Position numbers and translations under genes: made by a program. DNA of 64,000 nucleotides, taken from assembly GCF_910592395.1 (NCBI RefSeq), contig NC_088313.1, positions 746,501-810,500 of the forward strand. Reading direction: 5' to 3'. The stretch comes from Lineus longissimus (taxonomy: Eukaryota; Nemertea; Pilidiophora; Heteronemertea; Lineidae). Of this stretch, positions 47,001-56,900 are shown piece by piece. Under the pieces are notes generated by a model. That model made no database searches. It was not told where the DNA came from and saw nothing but the letters and a program-made list of their open reading frames with translations. Every line of letters begins with the position of its first letter. The stretch's first letter is position 1.

Positions 47001-47482
47001 AATCACCAAAAACCAAAAAGAAAAGAAATTTTTTTATTCCACCCTCCTCAGCTTTTCCTTTGATGAAAAAGCACGCCAACCAAGGTATTTCAATTGATGT
47101 CAACTGAGGTCTAATTTTTCAATTTTCTTAACTTTGCAGTAATAAAGTTGCTCCTGGGGACGATCAGGAAAAGTGGTAAGTGATGAAAGGGGACTCAACT
47201 TGTGCTCTTTTATGATATTGAGATGTTCACTTTGGTTTCATAGTTCAAGGCTCGGTCGCTCAATAATCAGCGCCGGATGTCATTTTGGTTTTTATTCTGA
47301 TTTTAGCTTAGATAAGAATGATCTTTCACAAAATACTTTTGTAGTGGTGTAGTTCTTGGTAGGTACTCATTTATAGCATGATAAAGATGTTTTAGTAGGA
47401 GTAGAATGATGTAAATGGTAGGTTTATTCAGTTTTGTTTGAGATAGTTTATATTAGATAGTTTGCTTTTATTCCTCAGGTAA
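33108..47482 (+). CDS. PROM1: Prominin A (CD133-family pentaspan membrane glycoprotein), complete, 25 coding exons
   Basis: Exons: 33108-33363, 35004-35062, 35811-36016, 37314-37434, 38247-38313, 38875-38970, 39254-39456, 39800-39874, 40028-40168, 40432-40505, 40752-40904, 41131-41263, 41680-41780, 42000-42084, 42432-42572, 42814-42984, 43399-43452, 43654-43734, 44233-44301, 44745-44837, 45125-45237, 45491-45526, 46442-46489, 47140-47175, 47479-47482 (stop TAA 47480-47482). Frame is kept throughout, giving about 871 residues, the usual prominin length. Topology: signal peptide, TM1, a cysteine-rich short cytosolic loop (CCFCCCRICGNC), TM2, a large extracellular loop, TM3/TM4, a second large loop, TM5 and a short cytosolic tail. 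Known role: cholesterol-binding protein of plasma-membrane protrusions, microvilli and photoreceptor membranes. Start: the ATG at 33108 or 33111; both give a signal peptide. Symbol is a family label; orthology to PROM1 versus PROM2 is not resolved. Confidence 0.93.
35811..37434 (+). CDS. PROM1: Prominin A exons 3-4: TM1, cysteine-rich loop, TM2
   Basis: TM1 is about residues 109-133 (FAICFAIGILFVIIMPIVG). The loop CCFCCCRICGNCGGKK (about 132-147) is the family hallmark and a likely palmitoylation site. TM2 is about 159-178 (IAFTVLVFVMATFIM) and continues across the exon 3/4 junction into IPAACSLYANET. Exon 3 shares a 50-nt identical run with prominin B. Confidence 0.93.
37014..37200. repeat. 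37-38-bp minisatellite, 5 copies (prominin A intron 3)
   Basis: The unit AGATAGAGCAAGGGGCAGCT, then TTCAAGCCAGCTGGCTT, repeats five times with one-base insertions. It contains the palindrome-like CCAGCTGG. It ends about 110 nt before exon 4. Confidence 0.88.
38247..40505 (+). CDS. PROM1: Prominin A exons 5-10: first large extracellular loop
   Basis: The exons encode mainly helical sequence (for example NYNFTGKVMSRDLD, IGVLLGEEIRDSMKTQMNLD). A cysteine pair in CPSESQC is matched by CSGVVSC in prominin B, so a disulfide is likely. Sequons include NFT and NLT. Exon 9 is one 141-nt exon here but two exons (64 + 77 nt) in prominin B. Confidence 0.9.
38364..38641. repeat. 26-bp minisatellite, about 10-11 copies (prominin A intron 5)
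   Basis: The unit GAGGTTCCTTGTACCTGGTG, then TAAACT, repeats with A/G variation at one site. It starts 50 nt after exon 5. The monomer and the sequence following the array resemble the body of the SINE at 44405-44680. Confidence 0.9.
40752..41263 (+). CDS. PROM1: Prominin A exons 11-12: TM3, second cytosolic loop, TM4
   Basis: TM3 is about residues 434-460 (YGGVALASVLFLIGGLQYLG). A short cytosolic loop with CSYSSRTAPTDRGC follows. TM4 is about 482-506 (FCFIFSWLLMLLTSITFLIG), then GNMEKLACEPL opens the second large loop. The exon lengths, 153 and 133 nt, equal those in prominin B. Confidence 0.93.
41680..44837 (+). CDS. PROM1: Prominin A exons 13-20: second large extracellular loop
   Basis: Eight exons, all in frame, encode LIDKPDGPLGEGYFLGDMLL (a conserved block), DGCKNAGSAYN, and helical stretches including ADGLIAIANLPS and LGIIDSFVARTLDS. 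The last exon holds VGICTPLWNLYNSILGTIVC, with two cysteines and a helix, just before TM5. NLTM and NLTE sequons are present. Confidence 0.9.
43938..44100. repeat. A/T homopolymer-rich stretch (prominin A intron 18)
   Basis: Runs of A followed by runs of T, and a second T-rich block, make an imperfect inverted poly(A)/poly(T) structure. There is no coding or recognisable element. Confidence 0.7.
44405..44680 (+). mobile_element. tRNA-Met-derived SINE (prominin A intron 19)
   Basis: The head reads TGGTGTAGTGGTTAGAGCGC (A-box and D-arm), then an anticodon loop CTCATAA with CAT as in tRNA-Met, then the B-box GGGTTTGACTCC. The unrelated body contains GGAGGTTCCTTGTAATTGGT. This order is diagnostic of a tRNA-derived SINE. 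The 3' end is approximate. Confidence 0.72.
45125..47482 (+). CDS. PROM1: Prominin A exons 21-25: TM5 and alternative-splicing-prone cytosolic tail
   Basis: TM5 is about residues 795-817 (FWFSFGWATVFFIPAMIFSV), followed by KLNKYLRRCDYCGPD. Exons 22, 23 and 24 are 36, 48 and 36 nt, all phase 2 on both sides, so each can be skipped without shifting frame. The tail is basic (RRGKKGKPGRK) and ends DQEKW. Exon 25 supplies only G plus TAA. A further 3' UTR intron is likely (donor at 47517, acceptor ending 47864). Confidence 0.85.
46831..47035. repeat. 50-60-bp degenerate tandem repeat, 3-4 copies (prominin A intron 23)
   Basis: Each unit carries CCAAAATCGCCAAAAAC, a purine stretch, a T-run and AGCAAGC. 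Units vary through A/T run length. Confidence 0.75.
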
Positions 47483-48600
47483 CCCATCCATCCTCCAAGC
47501 CTTGTAGTCAACTGTGGTAAGGACAATATTGTATACATCATAGTTTAACCGCCAAGAAGGGCATTTTGTGACATTGCCTCGGACAACTGAGTGCAACAGT
47601 GAGCTTGCCTCCTATATTTTGGCTGAGAATCAGTATAGATATTGCTAAGTCAGTATAAATTTATTAGTAAAGGCTAAATTCAGTTGTTAATTGCAAGAAA
47701 GGGCTGTGCTAACCCAAACCATAACTGTCCAAGGTTCGGGAATCAGAAGAATTGGGAATAGGAAATTAAAGGGTTTTACAGTATCTATCCTTCAAATGGT
47801 GCTCAGGCTGTGGACATTTTTTGTCTTGATCACTTCTTGAATTGTTTTTGTTCTTCTGTTTCAGATACTTACACTGATGTATAGATAATTCGTCCACCTA
47901 CGAGGAAGATAATCAAACACTCTTCGAGTGTACCAATCGCACAGGATCCGTCCAACTTACACCACAGTGATACTCGCTTCTATGTGATATGAATTTAAAG
48001 CTACTCCTGGATAAAGACTCCTGTTTAAATCTGTACAAATCCTGAGGAACTGTTTAGAATTTGTTGTTTTCCTGAAATGACTTGTGAGTGATATTTTTCT
48101 ACTATGCATGACTGCTGCAACTGTCCTTATTCAAGTTAGATTGTAAACTTATATTGTTATAAATTGAAAGGTTTTTAGCTCAGCTGACAAAGTCAGCGGA
48201 GCTAGTAGTATAGCTGTTCAAATGGTGTCCGTCCTGCAATCCATCCATCTAGGGACCCATCTGTGGACAAAATTGGACATTTCTGACCGGGAAGGCCTAG
48301 CCACTTCGTTGACGGTGCTAAATTAGGAGTTGCCCAAGGTGAACTCAAAAAACGAAAAATCGGCGCGATCCGACCTGTATTAAGAGAATGAGGTCATTTC
48401 GCGTTTAGATTTCTTTCCCTTTTTACCTCGGTCCACAGAGCAAATATTGTTTTCAAATGTGGCTGAATATTTTTAAATATTTTTTCATTTTTTACTTTTA
48501 ATGGAATTAATTTAGTTTTCACCGCCAGTTGGCGCTGCAGGCACATTGCCTGAATTTTGGCGATTTCAAATTTGGCGGTGGCTTAACTTTTTTGCAAGCA
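47483..48600 (+). other. Prominin A 3' UTR and flank
   Basis: Probable 3' UTR: end of exon 25 to about 47516, then a terminal exon from 47865 (after TTCTGTTTCAG). I saw no unambiguous AATAAA. From 48177 a hairpin-headed repeat begins. Confidence 0.45.
48177..48330 (+). mobile_element. Hairpin-headed repeat (AGCT-stem type)
   Basis: It begins TTTTAGCTCAGCTGAC, AAA, GTCAGCGGAGCT, an inverted pair around a 3-nt loop. It resembles in design the hairpin heads at 13089 and 14073 (TTAGCTCACC...GGTGAGCT), each followed by a GTCCGTC-type stretch. Probably a member of a related repeat superfamily; the 3' boundary is unclear. Confidence 0.5.
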
Positions 48601-48604
48601 GTGC

Positions 48605-48680
48605 CGCTGATTGGCCGATCGATAGAAGAGATGCCACCATTTAAAAATGGCGGTAGTCGCTGCTTCAATGAAGGTGAGTG
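48605..48680 (+). promoter_or_regulatory. Candidate transcription start / first exon upstream of prominin B
   Basis: ATTGG (48610-48614) and AAAATGGCGG (YY1-like, near 48644) precede a strong donor, AAG|GTGAGTG at 48673/48674. An ATG at 48647 gives only nine codons before that donor and would not be in frame with prominin B exon 1. It may be a noncoding first exon of prominin B (acceptor ending 52618) or belong to something else. Confidence 0.3.
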
Positions 48681-51600
48681 AACTTTCTCATGTTCAATCG
48701 GTTGATTCTCTTTTAATCAACATGACCATGTACCTGAAATTTGTTTAGGTACTGAAAAGAGTCTATATAATTCAGATTTATCAATAGTTTTTTATAATAT
48801 TCCGGAAATTTTGTGCACAAATCAGCGGAAGTTGGTGCTCGTCTCATGTCATTTTAGAGTGAGAAATTTGTTTCCGTCGATCTCTACCACTGAAAAATCG
48901 CTTGCATAGCTTCGAATTTTTGTGAAAATAAGTATCTGAACTTGGTTTCAAATAGTCTAGAGAGTTACCTTTGTGGTGATACATATGGTATGTGATAAAT
49001 ATTTGTGGAATTTGTGAAATTCGGTTTTCAAACGTGCCGATGATGCAAGCGATCTCGCGTGAATTTTGCAAGTCCTGATATGTCGACCGGGTGTCAAAAA
49101 TCACTCGCCTAAATTCAATTCAAAGATCGAAAATGACATCTGAACTTAGTTTCAAATAGCCTACGCAATTATCATTTCGGTGATATATAATGCATGCATG
49201 TAATAATTGATTAATCTACCTAAAACGCGCAATTAAAACGGCGAAAGATCGTGATAAACACTCTGGTGGCGGTCGCACTAAATAACGACCGGTAGGGCCC
49301 GGCGTGTGGCAGAGAAAAAAAGGTAGCGCCCGGAGGTTGAAACAGGATTTTTATGCACTTTTAACTGTATATATATGTTGTTTAGATGTATTTCTAACAG
49401 TTCTGTAACTTTTATGACCAAGCTTGCACCCAAAGTTGGTAAAATTGATGCTTGTTTATGGACTGCGCTAGCGACCGGAGAATTCGCCGTCGGCCATTTT
49501 GGGACGGTCAACAAATCTCGCCATTTACGTTTGTTTACAATTATTTTGAAAGTCACATTAGGCCTATGACATCGTAGTATGAATTCCACTGCAGTTTCCT
49601 TACGCAGCAATGCTCATGTTTTTGGATGGCAATCCTGTACTGTCTGTACACTGCGCTGTGCAGGCTTAGAGTATAACTTAACAGGCCCTCATGATTCATT
49701 TGATGGACACCTTATTTGATAGTACCTCATCATTAAGTCCACTAGATCCTGTTCTGTCACATGTCGTAGACGATAGACAATTTTCAAATGTAGTACACCA
49801 CTCGCTCACGGCTCACATCATGTGGGCACGGTTGGCTGTTGAGTGTTATGGTTCAGTCTGTGAGACTAATTTAAAGAGGTTACACTTTTATTTTGAATTG
49901 GAAAACAACCCCCAGGACTGACTTTTCACTGAGTGATAAGTGTGCCCTTCGAAGGTTAATTCTCTTTCTGGATTTGCTTCCATAGATGCCTTGTTCAGGA
50001 TATCATCTGACCGATGCCTGATCAAGCACAGACTGTATCCGGTGGTGTACATTTCCCCGTCTATGTCACCCTTTTTTTTCAGTCCGTGTTAATTTCTCTT
50101 CTCTTTTTTTACAGATTAACTGTTGTCGGTTATTGCAAGAGGAGTCGTTGGCACATTTCAAGTCCAGGAAAGCACTTGCTGTTCCCACATTCAGAGTAAG
50201 GTGTGCTTACTCGTTTTACTGCTTTCCATTCCTGGAGAGCGTTATCAAATATCTGCCGCAAGGCAACAAATATCTGCCGAAAGGCATCAAATATCTGCCG
50301 CACCAATAAAGTTCATTTTGTTAACCAACTCTTTATCTTCTTCGTTGCCTCATAATAACGGTACCGACACACACTTGACCCTTGCCTTCACCTATCCATT
50401 TCAGCTGAGCGCCAGGCCCTTGGGCCTCTTGTTCATCTTCCATACGACTTGAGCTGCTGTACAGAATCTAGAGCCGAGATATCCGGTATCAACTCTCGTT
50501 TGCAGGGATGGACGTCCATCAGTTTTTACATGAAACTTCTACTGAAAAATGGTTTATAAGGCCGGGTCTTGTCACTTGTCACGAGCATGTCCATTTTAAT
50601 TGACTCAGGTTTGAGAACATGACACAAATTGATAAGGTGAAATCCTGTATCTAAAGCCAACTCTTTGGAAATCACCAGGTATAAACCGGTACAACTCAAT
50701 ATGGAAGTTCCATGAAGTGAATGTGTTTTTTTTTAACCAAGGCAACTTTCATCCTTGCATTTGATGGTTCAAATCTTATTTGTAACTGCTGTTTTCTATC
50801 AGACGACTTAGGGAGACTTTTTCGCATAACTCAAGGGAGTTAATCTCTGAGTCATGGGTAGCTTTAGTTTATGAAATTGTGTACAAAGAATTGATTTTTT
50901 GACAATATTATGTTAGCTTTTGGCTTCCTCGTGCAATACTGCACGGTACTCTTTGTCATGACTCTTTTTGATGCTTATTTTTAGGGTACTATGTAATGAC
51001 CAGAATCATTATCAGTCCAGTGTGCGTGAGCTTCAGCCAACTTGAATAAATGGATTGATTGGGATGTGTGCCCACATATTTTGTTTAGAATCTTCCATGA
51101 CGATTGTCGACTTTTTGCTTCCTTTCTACATTTATAAACTGTTATTTGTTCATGAATCAAAAAAGTTAATGTCTCACTCTCTTAATTAAGTTGTTCAATA
51201 GCCTATGTACTTATAGACATGGCAATTAGATCAAAATATGTCTTTGCTTAGAATATTTCATGTGCAGCAAAATGGGGGTACAATTTACCATATGGGAAAG
51301 AATGATTTGAACCCCTGGAAGGTTTTGCTGGCTATTTATGATTTGGCTGGCTGACACTAGATGATTCCATAACATGTACAGCAGGAAACCGTTTCACAGG
51401 CTTTCAGGTCAGTTACGGATGCTGACCTGATCACCTAAATCACCCTGCACGGTTTCAAGTGTTTGCCGGCAGATCATGCAGTGTGAATAATAAGCTTAAC
51501 CATGACGCCTTCGCTTCCAGCTGGCCATCTAAAGCATTTCTTTGATCACCATTGAGTCCAGATAGTTAAAACTTGGTGCATGGAGGTCATGTGACAATAT

Positions 51601-52618
51601 AACTAGCATCGACTTACAAAAGTCATTGTGATTTGACCTACTTTCTGGCCTTCCCGCGCCACAGTCGGTATCAGAGGAATTGATGCATCATCAAGTCATA
51701 CCGAGTTTCTGAATGGAACACTGTTGCGGGCTCTGTTGTCCACGTGTCCACCGAGTCTGATTGGTGCCAGACCTTGAAACAGGAATAAGAAGATGCATTT
51801 TCACCGCCCAAGAAAATGTAAGAAGTAGGCTGAATGGCTGGTTGTGCGAAATGGCCTTTAACTCCCATCTAGTGTTGCCCAATGTGAGTTACAGTTTGTA
51901 TTGACTTATGTACCAATATTTTCCATTGTTTTTGAATGTTGGTGTCTTATGATGTGTTGTTGTTAAAAGAATAGAAACATTGGAAAACATGATCGAGAGA
52001 TTTGTTCATTTATTTGATACAGTCCCAGTCACAAATGACATATGTCCTGCTTCAGTGATGCGCAAGGTATGGGCGCCAGTGATGCCAATCGGTAGCCATC
52101 TCTTCATGGAAATTACCAGACTTCTTAAGGCCATATCTGATATCATCTCTGAATACTATAGCATTCAATTCGACTGGTGAACTCCGATTTCGTGTTCTAC
52201 CTGATAACAGTTTGACTAAATAGCACCCTTTCAAATGCCCGAGCGCAGAGCATTTGATGACTATGACATGGCCTCAACCTGGCACACATCTCTAAAATGT
52301 TTTTAGTGGCCAAAAACTAGGCCTTTGGTGACTCATCATGCATGAAAGTCAACACTTGAAGCACGCTTCGATGCTTTTCTTTGAAAGCTTCGACTCAAAC
52401 ATGATATTCTGGAAGCCTGTGTTTGAGGACACCAGAGGAGCTTCGACGAGCAGTGAGTGAGGAGTGATATTTTCCGTCATCTGAGCTAAAATACCATTCC
52501 TAGTGGAAAAAGGGAACTTTTTAGATCTTTAATTTTTAGGACTGACACCAAGCCATAGCCTTGAACGAGGTTGGATTTGGTGATTATCCGTTTCAACAAC
52601 TGGATTTCTGAAATTCAG
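48681..52618. other. Spacer or 5' UTR intron before prominin B
   Basis: No protein-coding exon was recognised. A short 23-bp tandem repeat (ATCAAATATCTGCCG type) occurs three times at about 50245-50303. Several open frames of 60-110 codons have no family similarity that I can see. Confidence 0.45.
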
Positions 52619-52637
52619 GGAGCGGATTGTGTCAAAA

Positions 52638-53998
52638 ATGGAACATTTTTACCCGCTAGTGTTCATCCTGACATTTATTGCTGTTGCATATGGCGGGACA
52701 GTGACACCAGCGATCGTCGAAGATCAAAAGGGAAATGTTGCTGACAGTTCAAGCAACATCACCTGGGGGCCGTTGCCCCAGGGTAAGCCATATGCATCAA
52801 ACGACCCCGTTGATTATGGTGGACTGGCGCCGCTTTATAAAATGATGAAGACGTTCCTAGATGTCGTGCAGCCTAATGAGTTCCCCTATGGTAAGTTGGG
52901 TTGTTTTAAAGAGTGAGTAGATTACTTATGAAATTGTTTGAAATACTGTTTGCCTGTGAGACACTAGCAAGATAAATGACACCTGATGATTTTTCTCTGT
53001 TGAAATATCACTTTATGAAATACTTGGGGCATTTAAGAACATCCGACGTGTTCAAGGGGCCAGCGTATTGGCACCGAAATAGAAAATAGAACGTCATTGT
53101 CTAGGCAAGATTCAGGCAGTTAGAAAACGCTGAACCAGATGTTGCTGGGATGAAATAAGATGTAAACAGTTGATTTTACCATTTGTGTTATGAACAGCTT
53201 GTTGAGTGTAAATTACGATCAGGAGCATGAGTTTGGACACGCAAGTGTGTCAAAGCCAAATATGTCTTCTATTGAACCTACCTTTCTCCTATAAATGCAT
53301 TTCTAAGATATGATTGTATTATATCTGTCTTTTAAATATGGTTGATAGATCACCATAAAGAAGACCCATTCAATTGTGTACAGCATATGTAAACTGTTTG
53401 GTGTTACCCGGGAGAAGGGCCTACATAATTAGAAATTTAAGACGATAAAATGACCTTGTTCAATTGAATATCAGAAAGTACTCCCAAAGTTCTCATACAG
53501 GATCATTGTTTCATTGATATATTCATAGAAAGCTGACTAGTTTTCGAAAGGAATCATTCACTGGCTGAATAATGGCCACAGTTCTATACCTTTATTTTGT
53601 CAATTTGAAAAGCCAGCCAGCCTATTCTGGTTCACAAGGCACTTTTTCTTTTCATATCTTGTATGCCTTCACTAGCCGGTTTGGCAACTTCCTTCAAGCA
53701 ATCATGATGGCGCAAAATTATTTATTTAAAAGATTTGGAAGCCTATTGAAACTGTTCTGTTCAGGACGGTTACAACACTCATCAATGGATGAAAAAATAT
53801 GTTATTTTTTTATTCCCAAATGACCAGTTGGGTCCAGCTTAGTTCTCCCTTGGTACCAGGGCGACGCCCAATTCCATGAAAAGAATCCTCCTGCTGTGCG
53901 ATCTACAGTTCATTTTTATTTGTATATTTAACTTCTTTTCAGATATGATAGCAAAAGTGATTGGCGGGGACATGTCTGCCCTCAATGACCCGATGTCG
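52638..53998 (+). CDS. PROM1: Prominin B exons 1-2: signal peptide and N-terminal extracellular domain
   Basis: After the signal peptide comes GTVTPAIVEDQKGNVADSSS, the shared sequon SNITW, and PLYKMMKTFLDVVQPNEFPY. Exon 2 gives MIAKVIGGDMSALNDPMS. Alignment to prominin A is straightforward with small length changes. Confidence 0.9.
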
Positions 53999-56900
53999 GT
54001 GAGTTGATATGATTTGAGCAAATTGGTAAAACAAAACTCAGCTGAGTCCTCCAAGGCCATGCAATCGATAACTAGGATGTGAGATGTCTGTTTTTAGATG
54101 CATTTACTTCTTTTCCTCATGTAAAAAGTAGATGTAGCCCAGTGGCAGTGGTAAGCGCGATGAGGTGGCCCAGTGGCAGTGTGGTAAGCGTGATGAGGTG
54201 GCCCAGTGGCAGTGTGGTAAGCGTGATGAGGTGGCCCAGTGGCAGTGTGGTAAGCGTGATGAAGTGGCCCAGTGGCAGTGTGGTAAGCGTGACGAGGTGG
54301 CCCAGTGGCAGTGTGGTAAGCGTGATGAGGTGGCCCAGTGGCAGTGTGGTAAGCGTGATGAGGTGGCCCAGTGGCAGTGTGGTAAGCGTGATGAGGTGAC
54401 CCAGTGGCAGTGTGGTAAGCGTGATGAGGTGGCCCAGTGGCAGTGTGGTAAGCATGATGAGGTGGCCCAGTGGCAGTGTGGTAAGCGTGATGAGGTGGCC
54501 CAGTGGCAGTGTGGTAAGCATGATGATGTGGCCCAGTGGCAGTGTGGTAAGCGTGATGAGGTGGCCCAGTGGCAGTGTGGTAAGCGTGATGAGGTGACCC
54601 AGTGGCAGTGTGGTAAGCGTGATGAGGTGGCCCAGTGGCAGTGTGGTAAGCATGATGAGGTGGCCCAGTGGCAGTGTGGTAAGCGTGATGAGGTGGCCCA
54701 GTGGCAGTGTGGTAAGCGTGATGAAGTGGCCCAGTGGCAGTGTGGTAAGCGTGATGAGGTGGCCCAGTGGCAGTGTGGTAAGCGTGATGAGGTGGTCCAG
54801 TGGCAGTGTGGTAAGCGTGATGAGGTGGCCCAGTGGCAGTGTGGTAAGCGTGATGACGTGTTTTTTGGATCTGCAGAAAAGAAGTGGATGTTACCTTAAA
54901 ATGTGAGTTATCATACGTCATGCGCTAACCCATCAACTTTTCATTTTTACAGCTGGTGATGTACGGTATCGGTTTCGGAATCTGTTTTGCTATTGGTATA
55001 CTCTTCGTCATCATCATGCCGATCGTCGGATGCTGTTTCTGCTGCTGTCGTCTCTGCGGTAATTGTGGCGGGAAGAAAATACACAAGCCAGAAAATATCA
55101 GCAATTGTCATCGAATTGCGTTTACAGTTCTTGGGTTTGTGATGGCGACTTTCATCATGTGAGTAGTACTATCATGGCACGGTTTCACCCCAGATAAACT
55201 CTCAAAGGATTTGAGAAGACAGATATGTACCTTCAAAAAAGTCAAGCAAATCGCAATATTTACGAGTTTTTAGACCTTATGGTTTAGATTTGTGATGAAA
55301 ATCAGCTTTGCATATGATCCAATAAAAATTAGGTGGCTATATAGATAACTTAATCTTCTCCATTTTGCCAGGATTCCTGCTGCCTGCTCATTAGTGGCCA
55401 ACAATCAAACCACAAAGACTCTGAATAATGTGGGAACAGTGGCTGTGAACAATATCAACGATTTGGAGACTTTCCTGGGCAATGTGATCTTGGTAGGTAC
55501 CTGGACGCTCCCCAAAGAGTAATGCTTTTTCATATTGTACTAACCCGAGTGGACTGCCTAAAGGTTTTAAGTTTTATGTTGTGTCAAAAAAATTATAAAT
55601 CATTCGAGGTTTTGAAAGGAGCCTTGTTGAGGCCGAGACAGTCATCTAAAATGTATAGTGAATACATAATGGATGACTGTCTTGCCTTGCCTTGGGCTGT
55701 AAAGCTCATTATTAGACACATGACCTAATTCATCAGTTGGGTGTAAACCTTTTCTGATTCAATCACAAATGAGATATTGGCACCCTGTGGTGTCTTTTCA
55801 TTACCCGCTAATTTGATCTCAGTGTGGAGAAGGCCCCAAGATCAATATTTTTTTTATCATGACAACCGGGAAGTTCGTCTTGCAATGGTGATTCCAATTG
55901 AGACTAAAACGAATATCATTTTAGTGAGACATGATTATAAAGAGGGCTTTGACATGGATGGCTCCATGTAGGGGAATTGATCATGAAATTTTTCATCACA
56001 ATGTGTTACATTTTAATAGGATGATTCATTTGAAATGTCTGAGGCGAATCCAGGACTCGGCAAGTTTTAGTGGGTCAGCCCTCACTCGACCTTGTTGGAA
56101 GCACAGGGAGGTGTTCCAGGTATCCTGGATACCGCCAGAGCTCAGATAGGGTTGGATTGTGATTTTTGTGTATGCGTATTCATGCTTATCTATTTGGCTT
56201 TCAAAATATGTATGGTCTTTAGGATATATCTCAAAAAGTTTTGCCATAAAAGGAAAAAAGGAAATCTCCTGAAGGGAAAATTTATCATAAAGGCTAACTT
56301 ATATTGGCTTAGCCTTAGATTCTGAAACCTTTGGTATACCTTGTAGAAATTATTAAATGATTGCCAGGTTGATAATATTTCCATAATGCAGTATTATATT
56401 ATTTTACTCTGGAATTCTATTATACTATGGTCTTGATATGATTTCAGGAAGTCAATCATGCCTCTCTGACAAACTACAACTTCACTGCAAGCGTCCTCAA
56501 GCGAGACTTGGACAGTAAGTGCAAATGCATGATTTCATGTACAGTGGAACCCCGGTAACACGACCACTCATGGGACCGAGGTTGAATGGTTGCGTTACCA
56601 TGGTGGTCGCGTTAGTGACGTTGAAAATCCGGGGACAAAATGCATGATTAGGTTTTCCCGCCAAAATTGTTGAACTTATTCAAAATTCTGAAAAATTTTC
56701 AAAGTTTATAAGTCGGCGCAGATCAGTCAGCGAGATTCGGCCTGATGAACATACTTCCAGTAGGACCTGCTATAGGGTTCCAATCAGAAACTCGTGTATC
56801 ACTTGATGATGTATCAACAGCTTTGATACCAACTCAGGCATTTCAGTTCCAAGAATGTTCTTCATTGAAACAAGAAGTTTTAAGATTGCCCTACATTGAT

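Noticed and set aside
51980-52180. 66-codon open frame before prominin B as a coding exon
   Set aside because: It has no recognisable prominin similarity and cannot be joined in frame to exon 1 through visible splice sites.
54094-54921. Long open frames on both strands (up to about 275 codons) with an 11-residue repeat
   Set aside because: They exist because the 33-bp array is a multiple of three without stops in several frames. They lie inside prominin B intron 2, and have no family similarity, splice logic or non-repeat sequence.
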